In this document: piece by piece, positions 44,145 through 53,900 of the stretch
Numbering within the stretch: the first letter of the stretch is position 1
Layout: each line of letters begins with the position of its first letter
NCBI RefSeq assembly: GCF_025989185.1
Contig: NZ_JAPDNT010000002.1
Location: 124,001-188,000 of the forward strand
Reading direction: 5' to 3'
Source of the DNA: Limobrevibacterium gyesilva
Lineage (GTDB): Bacteria; Pseudomonadota; Alphaproteobacteria; Acetobacterales; Acetobacteraceae
Length of the DNA: 64,000 bases
Notes under the pieces: generated by a model
Database searches by the model: none
What the model was told of the DNA's origin: nothing
The model's input: only the letters and a program-made list of their open reading frames with translations
Made by a program: the position numbers and the translations under genes

Positions 44145-44300
44145 TCAGGCGTCCATCGCGCGGCTGTGCAGCAGCCGCTGGATGTCGTTCGCCCCTTCAT
44201 CGATCCAGGTGATGCGCACCACCTCGTATTGCTCAATATAGAAGCTGCCGCCAGGAGTCTGAACGGCCTCCAGGCGGGTGGGAGCCGGGGCCGGTTCCAT
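44145..44300 (-). CDS. Small conserved-looking protein of the acyl-CoA operon
   Basis: 51 residues, ATG at 44298-44300, starting 2 nt after the stop of the upstream crotonase and ending 20 nt before the next. No known domain; charged, with the stretch [20 protein letters not shown]. The tight spacing is the main reason to believe it, since short frames this close inside an operon are rarely accidental. The ribosome site (GCTGTAGGC) is weak. Possibly a lid, ferredoxin-independent accessory peptide or a remnant. Confidence 0.45.
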   Translation of the reverse strand: MEPAPAPTRLEAVQTPGGSFYIEQYEVVRITWIDEGANDIQRLLHSRAMDA

Positions 44301-44302
44301 GC

Positions 44303-45127
44303 CTACAGCTTGCTTTCCGGCCTGAATGCGGGGGCCCGCTTCTCCAGATGCGCCGCGAGGCCTTCCTTCACGTCCGGCGCGGTGAAGCCCAGGAACTCCA
44401 GCGCCAGGGATGCATCGAAGGTGGGGCCGGCCAGGCGCAGCCAGTTGTTCAGCGCATATTTCGTCCAGCGGATCGCGTGCGGCGCGCCCTCTGCCAGCCG
44501 TGTCGCCACCGCCAGCGCCTTCGCCTCCAGCTCGCTGTCCTCGACGCTCAGCGAGATCAGGCCGATGCGTTCGGCTTCGGCGCCGTTCAGCGGATCGCAT
44601 GTCAGCAGGTAGTATTTCGCCTTCGCCATGCCGCACAGCAGCGGCCAGATGATGGCGGCATGGTCGCCGGCGGCGACGCCCAGGCGCGTATGCCCGTCGA
44701 TGATGCGCGCGTCGTTGGTCGCGATCGACACGTCGGCCAGCAACCCGGCCACCAGGCCGGCGCCCACGGCGACGCCGCGCATGGCGGAGACGATCGGCTT
44801 GTTGCAGTTGATGATGTTGTAGACGAGATCGCGCGCTTCCTTCCAGTTGGCGGCGCGGGTGTGGAAGTCGTCGATGATTCCCTTGATCATGTCGAAATCG
44901 CCGCCGGCGCTGAAGTTCTTCCCCTCGCCGGTCAGGATCACGGCGGAGATGTCGGGGTCGGCGTCGGCGTCCTTCCAGATCCGGCCGAGCTCACCATGCA
45001 TCTGCTGATCGGCGGCATTCAGCCTGGCCGGGTTCGACATGGTGATGCGCAGCACGCGCGGGTGGGGATAGTCGAATTTCAGCCGCTCGTAGCCGACATA
45101 GCGGTCGGCTCGCCTGGGGTCTGTCAT
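44303..45127 (-). CDS. Enoyl-CoA hydratase-family protein (crotonase fold), atypical
   Basis: 274 residues. The crotonase fold is clear: [20 protein letters not shown], oxyanion loop [32 protein letters not shown] and the C-terminal helix. Where hydratases carry the two catalytic glutamates this protein has, by eye, the [12 protein letters not shown] segment (no Glu) and [10 protein letters not shown] (Tyr in place of the second Glu), so it is probably not a classic hydratase. The start at 45127 follows AAGGGAAG; the frame is open upstream to 45223, but that part is unlike the family. It leads the operon crotonase, small protein, crotonase, acyl-CoA dehydrogenase. Confidence 0.88.
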   Translation of the reverse strand: MTDPRRADRYVGYERLKFDYPHPRVLRITMSNPARLNAADQQMHGELGRIWKDADADPDISAVILTGEGKNFSAGGDFDMIKGIIDDFHTRAANWKEARDLVYNIINCNKPIVSAMRGVAVGAGLVAGLLADVSIATNDARIIDGHTRLGVAAGDHAAIIWPLLCGMAKAKYYLLTCDPLNGAEAERIGLISLSVEDSELEAKALAVATRLAEGAPHAIRWTKYALNNWLRLAGPTFDASLALEFLGFTAPDVKEGLAAHLEKRAPAFRPESKL

Positions 45128-45223
45128 CGTGGCTTCCCTTTGCCCGATTGATCGCGCCCTCGTGGGGACGCGTCCGGATGCTTCTTCCTGGGTCGCGCAT
45201 GCTTGCCCAATTCCCGCCCACAT

Positions 45224-46723
45224 TCAACCGCCGCCGGATGCCTGGGGCGGAGCAGGCGCCCGTCGCAGGCAGGCGGCGAAGTCCTCGAACGCACCGGCCG
45301 CTGGCTGCCCGGGCCGCTCCGCCCCGCACAGGTCGCGCCGCCCGGCGGGTGCAGTCTGACGCGGCACTGCGTCCCGCCACGCCAGATCGAGTGCGGCGGG
45401 ATCGGCGAACAGGCCACGCTGCGGGTGCAGTCCCAGGAACAGAAGCAGCAAGCGGGTCGAACGGTTGGCGTCTGCCTGCACCTGCGCCTGGTCGCGCTGG
45501 CGGATCACGCCGTCCACGACGTTTGCGCTGATTTCGGCTGACGAATGCACGAAGCGAGCGTCGATGCCGGCTGTGTCGATCAGGGTATTGTGCTCGACCC
45601 GCGCTCGCGCGGCACGGTTGAGGTAGACTCCGTCGTCGCTGCAGAAGGCGATCAGGTTGTCGCGGATCGCTCCGCCCTGGTGCTCGATGCCCGAGCGGCC
45701 GCTGTCGCGCCGGATGTCCGGTGGCGAGCCGCCGCCGCCGAAGGACAGGCCGATGCGCTGGCCGGCGAAGCCGCGCAGCCGGAATTCGCACAGCACGACA
45801 TTGCGTTCGAATACGCTGTCCTCGGCGGCACCCTTGGCGAAAGCGCCGTACGACACGCTGTTCCCCTGCGCCTTGACGAAATCAGCAATCAGGTTGTCGC
45901 TGATCCGCCACCCTTTGGCGGCCACGAGGTCGATCGGCGTCACGGGATTCCCGGTGTCGCGCACATGCGTGTTGGCGAGCGTGCTCCATTCGATGATGCC
46001 CTCGTCGGGGAACATGCCGCTCTCGGCGTTGATCTTCACCTGCGCATTGAAGTCCTGCAGGCGGCTGTTGCGGATGATCGTGTGATGCGCGTCGCCGACG
46101 ACGTGGAAGGCGTGCTCGCAGACGGAATCGGCGCTGCACACGCCGCGGATCACCAGATTCTCGAACCGCCAGTAAGGCGCCGAGACCTTGATGGCCTCGT
46201 CCACAGCGGACTCGATCACCACCGCGCCCAGGCGGTCGGCCCGCAGCGTGATCGGCGCCTCCGCGGTTCCGGCGCGCGCAACGCGCAATCTGATGTCGTC
46301 CAGGCGGTACGCGCCGGGGCGCAGCAGGATCACATCGCCGGGATCGGCCGAATTGACCGCAGCGGCCAATGCCGCGGTGGATCCGACGTCGCGCACCCTC
46401 CCGCCGCCCACCTGCCAAGACCGGGCCGGCGATGCGCCGATCCAGTCCGGCAACGCGGTGGCAGGCGGCGCATCGATCCTGTCGGCCCAGTCGAGATAGC
46501 GCACCGTCCAGGCGGCGACGCGGGCCGGCATGGAGCCGCCGCGATCGGCGTGCGGGGCCAGGAATGCCGCCCATTCCCGCGGCGTGCGGTCCAGCCTGCC
46601 GAGCACAAATCCGATCACGGCAAGATCGAGGGTCGCCGCCACGACGAAGGCGGCCAGCAGCCACAGCCACGGACGCGGTTGCGATCGGGGGCGGCAATGC
46701 GGCGTGTCCGGGGGCTGCGTCAT
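45224..46723 (-). CDS. Membrane-anchored right-handed beta-helix protein (polysaccharide lyase 6-like)
   Basis: 499 residues. One transmembrane helix (about 19-41) and then an extracytoplasmic beta-helix domain from about 105: DPGDVILLRPGAYRLDDIRLRV, EAPITLRADRLGAVVIES, YWRFENLVIRGV, HHTIIRNSRLQDFN, RISDNLIADF, VEHNTLIDTAGIDARF. This is the chondroitinase B / alginate lyase (PL6) type of repeat; a lyase role is plausible but the catalytic Lys/Arg pair cannot be assigned by eye. Just beside the glycan locus it may trim or bind the polysaccharide. The stop is 97 bp before the crotonase operon start on the same strand. Confidence 0.78.
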   Translation of the reverse strand: MTQPPDTPHCRPRSQPRPWLWLLAAFVVAATLDLAVIGFVLGRLDRTPREWAAFLAPHADRGGSMPARVAAWTVRYLDWADRIDAPPATALPDWIGASPARSWQVGGGRVRDVGSTAALAAAVNSADPGDVILLRPGAYRLDDIRLRVARAGTAEAPITLRADRLGAVVIESAVDEAIKVSAPYWRFENLVIRGVCSADSVCEHAFHVVGDAHHTIIRNSRLQDFNAQVKINAESGMFPDEGIIEWSTLANTHVRDTGNPVTPIDLVAAKGWRISDNLIADFVKAQGNSVSYGAFAKGAAEDSVFERNVVLCEFRLRGFAGQRIGLSFGGGGSPPDIRRDSGRSGIEHQGGAIRDNLIAFCSDDGVYLNRAARARVEHNTLIDTAGIDARFVHSSAEISANVVDGVIRQRDQAQVQADANRSTRLLLLFLGLHPQRGLFADPAALDLAWRDAVPRQTAPAGRRDLCGAERPGQPAAGAFEDFAACLRRAPAPPQASGGG

Positions 46724-46828
46724 GGCTTCAGTCTAGCGCATCATCAGCAAGGCGCCGGAAGCCCGAGCCCGGCCTTGCCGGAAGCCTGGAGGTTCGTCAC
46801 CCTGGGCCGTCCATCGGGGGGATTTCGC

Positions 46829-47911
46829 ATGAGCACGACGCAGATGGCCGGGATGCATCTGGTCGTCGAGGATCTCGCCAAGCGCTTCGGCGACGGCCCC
46901 GCGGCGGTGGCGTCGCTGTCGCTGCAGGTGGCGCCCGGCGAATTGCTGGGGCTGCTGGGCCCCTCCGGCTGCGGCAAGACCACCACGCTGCGCATGATCG
47001 CCGGGCTGACGCCAGCCAGCGCCGGGCGGATAGTCGTGGCTGGGCGCGACGTCACCGCCCTGCCCTCGCACAAGCGTGACATGGGCATCGTGTTCCAGAA
47101 CTATGCGTTGTTTCCGCATATGGATGTGGCCGGGAACGTCGCTTTCGGTCTGGAGATGCGCGGACTGTCGCGCGGCGAGGTCACGGCGCGGGTGGCGCGC
47201 GCCCTCGACCTGGTGCGGCTGGGCGCGCTGGCGCAGCGCAGGCCGCGGGAACTCTCCGGCGGACAGCAGCAGCGGGTGGCGCTGGCGCGGGCGCTGGTGA
47301 TCGAGCCGAGCATCCTGCTGCTGGACGAACCGCTGTCCAACCTCGACGCCAAGCTGCGCGAGGAGATGCGCACGGAAATCCGCGACATCCAGCGCCGCCT
47401 GGGCATGACCACCGTGTTCGTCACGCACGATCAGACCGAGGCTCTTGCCATGTGCGACCGCATTGCGGTGATGCGCGCGGGACTGCTGGAGCAGCTCGGC
47501 ACGCCGTTCGAGATCTACGAGCAGCCACGCACGCCGTTCGTCGCCGATTTCGTCGGCCGCACCAATCGTCTGGAAGCCGTGTGCGCGGCTGACGGCCTGA
47601 TCGCGCTGGGCGCGCTGCGGGTTCGTGCCCGCGCGTCTGTCGCCGTGGGTCCGGTGACGGTGATGGTGCGCCCGCACCGCATCGAGATCGCCACTCAGCC
47701 GCGCGGCGCCGATTGGAACGGCTGCGCCGGCCGCATCCGGCGCGTGACCTATGTCGGGGACATGCTGTCCTGCGAGGTCGAGGCGGAGGGCGCCGTGCTG
47801 GCGGTCGAGCAGCCCACCCTGCCCGGCCTGCCGACGCCGCGCGAAGGCGACGATGTCACCCTGGCCTGGCGCGTCGCGGACACCCTGGTCTTCCCAGGCG
47901 TGGCTGCCTGA
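46829..47911 (+). CDS. Spermidine/putrescine-type ABC ATP-binding protein (PotA-like), orphan
   Basis: 360 residues. Walker A GPSGCGKTT (about 50), signature ELSGGQQQRVALARAL, Walker B LLLDEPLSNLDA and H-loop VFVTHDQTEALAM; a C-terminal TOBE domain (GPVTVMVRPHRIEI) follows. The best match is PotA/FbpC/UgpC-like ATPases that import polyamines, iron or thiosulfate. No permease or binding protein is in the window, so its partners must be encoded elsewhere. The stop directly abuts that of the CHAT gene (TGA/TCA at 47909-47914). Start ATG at 46829; the frame is open further upstream without family similarity. Confidence 0.9.
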   Translation: MSTTQMAGMHLVVEDLAKRFGDGPAAVASLSLQVAPGELLGLLGPSGCGKTTTLRMIAGLTPASAGRIVVAGRDVTALPSHKRDMGIVFQNYALFPHMDVAGNVAFGLEMRGLSRGEVTARVARALDLVRLGALAQRRPRELSGGQQQRVALARALVIEPSILLLDEPLSNLDAKLREEMRTEIRDIQRRLGMTTVFVTHDQTEALAMCDRIAVMRAGLLEQLGTPFEIYEQPRTPFVADFVGRTNRLEAVCAADGLIALGALRVRARASVAVGPVTVMVRPHRIEIATQPRGADWNGCAGRIRRVTYVGDMLSCEVEAEGAVLAVEQPTLPGLPTPREGDDVTLAWRVADTLVFPGVAA

Positions 47912-50900
47912 TCAGGAGGCCGCACCACCCGCCCGCCGGCCGCCCTCGCCGATCAGGGCGAACGGGGCCCAATAGAACGGATGCGCCACCGCCGCGTTGA
48001 GCCCGTGCCCGGCATCGTCGAGCATGCCAAGCTGTGCGTCGCGCAGCGCCGCGGCGATGCCCATGGCCGGGTTCTCGCGCAGGCGCCGCAGCGTGTCGGC
48101 GACCAGATACGCCGCGGTCTGGTCGTTCACCGCCCAATGCGTCACCATCAGCGCCCGCGCGCCGGCATAGAAGAAGCTGCGCGCGAGGCCGGACAGGCTC
48201 TCGCCCGCCGTCGTTCCGCCCGGGCCGCCGGAGTTGCACGCCGACAGGATCACGAGGTCCGCATCCAGATCGAGCCCCGCCACCTGCGAGGCGGTCAGCA
48301 ATGCGCCGGATGCGTCCGGCGCACCGTCGGGCGCGGAGGTGACGATGGCCGGTTCGGCCTGGCATCGCAGCTCGGCCGGCAGCAGCGCGTGGGTGGCGAA
48401 TTGCAGCACCCGATAGTTCTTCAACTGCGCCTTCTGCACCGCCTTGGCCGTGAAGTCGTTGCCCAGCAGCTCGTCGGACGGGGCGGCCCCCAGCAGCAGC
48501 CGCGCCGCCTCAAGCTCGCGCCGGGCAAACGGCAGCGGCGGCAGCGTGGCGAACAGCCGGGCGCTGTCGCCGCAGGCCTGCCCCTGGAAGCTGCGCTGCG
48601 CCTGCGCCAGCGTGACCGGGCGGAAATCGCCGAAGCCGAACCAGGTGCGGGTGCCGCGCGATCCGGCGGCGACCTTGCGCAGCGAGACGAAGTTGCTGGC
48701 CGACGGCACATGGGCCAGCGTGTATTTCCGCAGCAGCCACGGCGCGCGCGTGAGGTCGTCGGAACTGGCATCGGCGGTGAGCAGAACCTCGAACGGAAGC
48801 GACAGCAGCGGCCCCGCGGGCGCGACGGTGAGCGACGTGGCACCCTCCAGGGCGCCGGCGACCCCGCCCAGGGTCGCCACATACAGCTCGTGCGCGGCTC
48901 TGGTATCGAAGCGCGGCGGCTCTCCGTTCTCGTTCTCGATCGAGGCGCGGATGCGTTTGACCAGTTGCGCCATGCGCGGCAGGCCGCCGTCGATGCGCGC
49001 CACCGCCAGCCGGTCCGATCGCACCATGAACACCCAGCCGCCATCGGCGGTCAGCGTCATCGCGGCGAACGCCTCGTCCGGGCGCAGCGCCGCTTGCACG
49101 GCCGATGCCGGCACTGCCTGCTGCACCAGCTGGCCGTAATTGGGCGAGGCCGCCTGCAACGCCGCATCGGCATCGGCCAGCGCGACCTGCGCGTCGGCGA
49201 TCTTCTTGTCGATCTCGGTGGTGTCGGGCGCCTTCGCGTTGCTGCCGCTGGTCTGCCCCTGCAGCAGGTCGTCCTTCTGGCGGAACAGGTCGGCAAGAGT
49301 GGCACTGGCGTCCTGGCGCGTACGGATCGCCTGGGCCACGCGCGGGTCCCTGGCGTTCTCCCCCAGCCGCGCCGTGGCCTGGGCGATCTGCTGGCTGGTG
49401 ATGCCGCCCTGTGCCACCTGCGACGCCGCGAACATCTCGGCGAGCAGCGCCTGGCCACCCTCTTTCGCTTGCGCGGCCGCGGCGGCATAGACATCCAGGC
49501 AACCGGCGATCAGGTCGGGGTCGGTGCCGGATTTCAGGGTGGTCAGCAACTGCACGCCGGCGCGGCATTGTGCCAGCGCCGCGGTGTCGTCGCCGGTGTG
49601 CGCCAGCAGCCGGGCGCGCAGCAGCTGGGTGTTGGCGAGCGGCTTCGAATCCGGCAGGGCACGGCTGAACGCCTGCGTCGAACGTGCGAGCTCGTCGACC
49701 GCCGCGTCGGGCCGGCCTTGCGACGCGGCGGTCATCGCGCCGGTGCGGAACAGCCGCGCCGTCAGCAGCGGTTGCGACAGGCCGTTGGCGCGGGCAAGGT
49801 CGTTGGCTGAACGCAACGCATCGTCGCTCTCCGCGTCGCGGCCCAGCAGGCGCAGGGCCACGCTGCGGTAGCGCCGCACCTCGACCAGCCCGAACAGCGC
49901 CGATCGGGCCGCCGGGTCGGTCAGCAATTGCTGATTCGGCATCAGGTCGGCCAGGGCGGCGGTGCCGGCCCGCGCGAACCGCGACCCGCCGGTGCTGGGC
50001 CGCGCCCGCAGCGATTCGGGCGGCACGACGCGGGCATAGCTCGTCTCGGCCTGGGTGAGCAGCGCCAGCGCCTCGGCATAGTGACCCTGGTTCAGCGCGT
50101 GCAGGCCGCGGTAGTGCAGCAGGCGCGCGGCCGCCACCGGGTCGGCGGCGGCAACGACGAGCGGCTGGGCGCGCGAGAACAGCAGGTCGGCCTCGCTGTA
50201 GCGGCCCTGATTGGAGAGCTGCAGCGCCAGGAACGTGATCGGGGTCGCAGTGTTCGGGTTGTCGCGGCCCAGCGCCTTCTCCTGCACTGCCAGCGCCTGG
50301 CGGTACGCGCCTTCGGCGCGCACGGGGTCGTCGGCCAGGTTGGCGCGCGTGCCGGCCTCGATCAGCTGCTCGTACAGGCCGATGTCGCTGGAGCCGAAGG
50401 CCTTGGCGGCGAGGCGGTCGGCCAGCAATGCGTCGGCCGCGGAGGTCGGCGGCACCGCGTCCGCCTTCATTCGGCCGGACAGCACGCCGATCGAACGTTC
50501 CATGGCCGGCAGCACCGGCAGCACGCCGTCGGCGTACCAGGCATTGCCGCCGACCAGCGCCACCATGGCCACGTGCGGCCAGCCACCGACACGCCGCGTG
50601 CATTGCATCACCAGCGCCTGCTCGCCGCCCAGGATGGTCGTCGCTGCCGCGTCCCCGCACGCGAAGCGGAGGTCGAGCGCGGTGCGCCAGGGACTGGTGG
50701 TGGCAAGCTGGCGCAGCGTGGCGGCCGACGCGGCCCCGCCTGCCCGCACGCGCGCGCTGGGCTGCACCCAGGTGCCGCAGAAGATGTCTGCGCCCTGGCT
50801 GGCATCCGCCTGCTGCGTGCAGGCTTCGCCGACCGAGTTGTTGCCGATCGAGACCTGGGCGACGCTTTGTGCCGTGCCTCCGCCGACATAGGCCGAGGGC

Positions 50901-50965
50901 GGCGGCGGCGTGCATCCCGCGAGCGCGAACAGAAATGCGAGGGCGCCTGACAAGTGCAACCGCAT
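47912..50965 (-). CDS. TPR- and CHAT-domain lipoprotein (caspase-like protease), third gene of the TPS operon
   Basis: 1017 residues. The start is a lipoprotein signal (FALAGC, lipobox Cys18; +2 is Thr, not Asp, so outer-membrane sorting is expected). A TPR-like helical region follows (about 190-330: GAYRQALAVQEKALGRDNPNT, and later GLHALNQGHYAEALALLTQAE), a coiled coil (about 600-650), then a C-terminal CHAT domain (about 690-1007). The clan CD protease dyad is intact: His859 in FATHALL and Cys910 in ILSACNSGG. ALMVTHWAVND and the HPFYWAPFALIG end are typical of CHAT. It begins 2 nt after the TpsA stop (TGAGCATG), with AAGGA inside the TpsA 3' end. CHAT proteases are usually cytoplasmic; here it is apparently exported, so it may process or police TpsA (inference). 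Confidence 0.88.
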   Translation of the reverse strand: MRLHLSGALAFLFALAGCTPPPPSAYVGGGTAQSVAQVSIGNNSVGEACTQQADASQGADIFCGTWVQPSARVRAGGAASAATLRQLATTSPWRTALDLRFACGDAAATTILGGEQALVMQCTRRVGGWPHVAMVALVGGNAWYADGVLPVLPAMERSIGVLSGRMKADAVPPTSAADALLADRLAAKAFGSSDIGLYEQLIEAGTRANLADDPVRAEGAYRQALAVQEKALGRDNPNTATPITFLALQLSNQGRYSEADLLFSRAQPLVVAAADPVAAARLLHYRGLHALNQGHYAEALALLTQAETSYARVVPPESLRARPSTGGSRFARAGTAALADLMPNQQLLTDPAARSALFGLVEVRRYRSVALRLLGRDAESDDALRSANDLARANGLSQPLLTARLFRTGAMTAASQGRPDAAVDELARSTQAFSRALPDSKPLANTQLLRARLLAHTGDDTAALAQCRAGVQLLTTLKSGTDPDLIAGCLDVYAAAAAQAKEGGQALLAEMFAASQVAQGGITSQQIAQATARLGENARDPRVAQAIRTRQDASATLADLFRQKDDLLQGQTSGSNAKAPDTTEIDKKIADAQVALADADAALQAASPNYGQLVQQAVPASAVQAALRPDEAFAAMTLTADGGWVFMVRSDRLAVARIDGGLPRMAQLVKRIRASIENENGEPPRFDTRAAHELYVATLGGVAGALEGATSLTVAPAGPLLSLPFEVLLTADASSDDLTRAPWLLRKYTLAHVPSASNFVSLRKVAAGSRGTRTWFGFGDFRPVTLAQAQRSFQGQACGDSARLFATLPPLPFARRELEAARLLLGAAPSDELLGNDFTAKAVQKAQLKNYRVLQFATHALLPAELRCQAEPAIVTSAPDGAPDASGALLTASQVAGLDLDADLVILSACNSGGPGGTTAGESLSGLARSFFYAGARALMVTHWAVNDQTAAYLVADTLRRLRENPAMGIAAALRDAQLGMLDDAGHGLNAAVAHPFYWAPFALIGEGGRRAGGAAS

Positions 50966-50967
50966 GC

Positions 50968-53900
50968 TCAGTAGTCCTTGTCGGAGACGTTGGGCAGCAG
51001 GATGTCGGGGTCGTCCTGCTGGTCGCGCAGGGTGCGGATATCGACGTCCTGGGTCGGGTTGGTGATGGGCACGCCCAGGACCGACAGCACGATGCAGTTG
51101 GTCGATCCGATCGGGCAGGAGTTGAAACGGAAGTTCGCGTTCTGCATCGGCGCGATGAAGCTGACCTGGGCCGCGGGCTGGCCGCCGACATCCCCCACGC
51201 TTCCGACCAGGTCGATGCTGCCGGCCGTGCCAACGGGATAGTTCACGTAGAGCCCCTGGATGAACACCTGTCCGGTGACCGCGCCGGCGCCGAGGATGTT
51301 CAGGATCAGCGTCGTCGTGCGCGCGGTCAGCCCGCCGGCACGATCGAAGGCAACGTTGCCGCTGGTGTCGATGCGGAAGGTCGGCGAGCCGACGCCGTGC
51401 AATCCGGTCACCGAGGCATTGCCGATCTGGGTGAGGCCGACCGTGCTGATATACGTCCCGGCCGTGGCGGTGCCGCTTGTCGGCAAGTGGGCGAAAACCT
51501 GCTGGCCCACGAACTGGCCGGCCGATCCCGTCGCGAATGCGGCACCGTTTGCGAGCGTGACCTGGCCGGACAGGGAGCCGCCGGGGCCACTGATCACGAT
51601 CTTGGTGCCCTGCAACGTGCCGGCGACGGCGATGGTGCCCGGTGCCGTGATGGTGACGTTCGGCGCAGCGACGAGGCCGCCCGCGGCCTGCGTCAGGTTG
51701 AGGCCGGCCGTCAGGCTCGCGGCAGTGCCACCGAGGATCAACGTTCCGGCCGCGACCGTGAGGTCGCCGGCGGCCGAAATGGCGATGCCGCCACCAGCCC
51801 TCGCCGGGCCGACGATGACGAGGTCCTGGGCGTTGCTGAGCGTGAGGTCGCCGGCCGCGGCGCTTGCCGCATCGAGCGTGCCGATATGGTTGCCGCCGCC
51901 GGCCACGCTGTCCAACGCCACGCTGTCGCCGGCGGCGATGTCGAGCCGTGTCGCATTGAGCCGGCCGGTGTTGCCGCCCGCGCCCGGGGCACTCGTCTGA
52001 TCGATCGACCCGTGCGTCGCCAGCTGTACACGGCCGCCGGCACCGGTAGCGTTCAGCGCGCCGCCAGCGGAGATGCCGGTGGTGGTGGCGATGTCGATCA
52101 ATCCGGCCGCGCCGCCTGCGGTGATGTCGCCGCTGGCCGCCTGCCGGAATGCGCCAAGGGCGCTGATTCGAATGGCGCCGGTTGTGCCGAGGCTGGACCC
52201 CGCGTCCTGAGAAACCGAACCCGCGCTGCTCAGCATGATGCCCGATCCCGCCGTGATCGCGCCGGCCAGCGCCAGGTCCTGCTGGTTGACCAGCGTGAAG
52301 CTGCCGCCAGCGGCGAAGGGGCCGAGCGTCGTCACCGCGTTGCCGGTGCTGTTGTCGAATGCCACCGTTCCCGTCGCCGCCCCCGTCAGCGTGTTGGCGC
52401 TGACGATTCCGGTTGGCGTGGCGCCGACCGTCTCGGTGATCGCGCCGCCCTGCGCCGCCAGCGCGACGGTACCGCCCTGGGCGATGATGCTGCCGCCGAA
52501 ACCGATGCCGGCCGAGGCGGTGACAGCGACGTTGCCACTGCCGGTGGCGGCGATCGTTGCGCCGACCGCCTGGGTGATGTCGCCGGCGAGCGCCGTGAGC
52601 GTCACCCCGGTACCTGCACCCGAGATCGTGCCTGAGTTCTGTGCGATGGCGCGGTCGCCGGTGATGGCGATGCCGTTGCCGGCCTGCACAGACCCGTTGA
52701 CCGCGAGTGCGCCATGCTCGGTGATCGCGACATTGCCGGCGGCCACGACCGGCCCGCCGATCGTGAGATCCACCCCGTTCTGCAGGATGAAATCGCCTGC
52801 CGCGACGTTGAACGGGCCGAGCAGGGAAATCCTGTTCGTGGCACTGTCGAGGGTGGCCGAGTTCGCGCTGGTGAAGGCCGCTCCCCCAGCGGGGCCGGTC
52901 AGCACGTTGGCCGCGATCGTTCCGTTCGGTTCGGTGATATCGCCCGACGCCACCAGCGCCACCGTGCCGGCGGTGAGCGCCCCGGCGGTGCCGGCCTGGC
53001 CGATCGTTAGGTCGCCATTCACCGTCAACCCGAGGCTCGCGGTATTCGCGGGGTTCGGCGCAGGCACGCCACCGGCGAAGACGCCGCCCAGGATCGTCAG
53101 CCCACGGCTGTCTGCCAGCATGAAGTCGCCGGCGGCGACGAAGGCGCCGAGGCCAGCAATCGCATTGCTGCCGTTCAGCGTAGCCGATGCGGCGCTGGTG
53201 AAGGTGGCGCCGGGGGATGGGCCAGTGAGCAGGTTGGCGTTGATCGTCCCGTTCGGTTCGGTGATCGCACCCGACGCCATCAGCACGATGGTGCCGGCAT
53301 TGAGCGAACCCGCCGTGCCCGCCTGCCCGATCGCAAGGTCGCCGTCCACCGTCAGGCCGAGGCTCGCGGTGTTGGCCGGGTTTGGCGCGGCCACGCCGCC
53401 CGCCGACACCGTGCCCAGGATGGTCAGGCCCTGGCTGTCGGTCAGGGCAAAATTGCCCGCGGTCACGAACGAGCCGAGCGCGCCGATGGCGTTCGCGCCG
53501 TTCAACGTGGCTGACGCCGCCTGGGCGAATGCTGCTCCCGTCGCCGGCCCGGTCAGCAGGTTGGCGTGGATGCTGCCGTTCGGCTCGGTGATGGCGCCGG
53601 ACGCCACCAGCGCCACCGTGCCGGCATTCAGCACGCCCGCCGTGCCCGCCTGCCCAATGGCGAGGTCGCCGTTCACCGTCAGCCCGAGGCTCGCGGTGTT
53701 CGCCGGGTTCGGCGCCGCCACGCCGCCGGCCGACACCGTGCCCAGGATGGTCAGGCCCTGGCTGTCGGTCAGGGCGAAATTGCCCGTGGTCACGAACGAA
53801 CCGAGCGCGCCGATGGCGTTCGCGCCGTTCAACGTGGCGGATGTGGCGCTGGCGAACGCGGCTCCGGCCGTCGGGCCGGTCAGCAGGTTGGCGTTGATGC

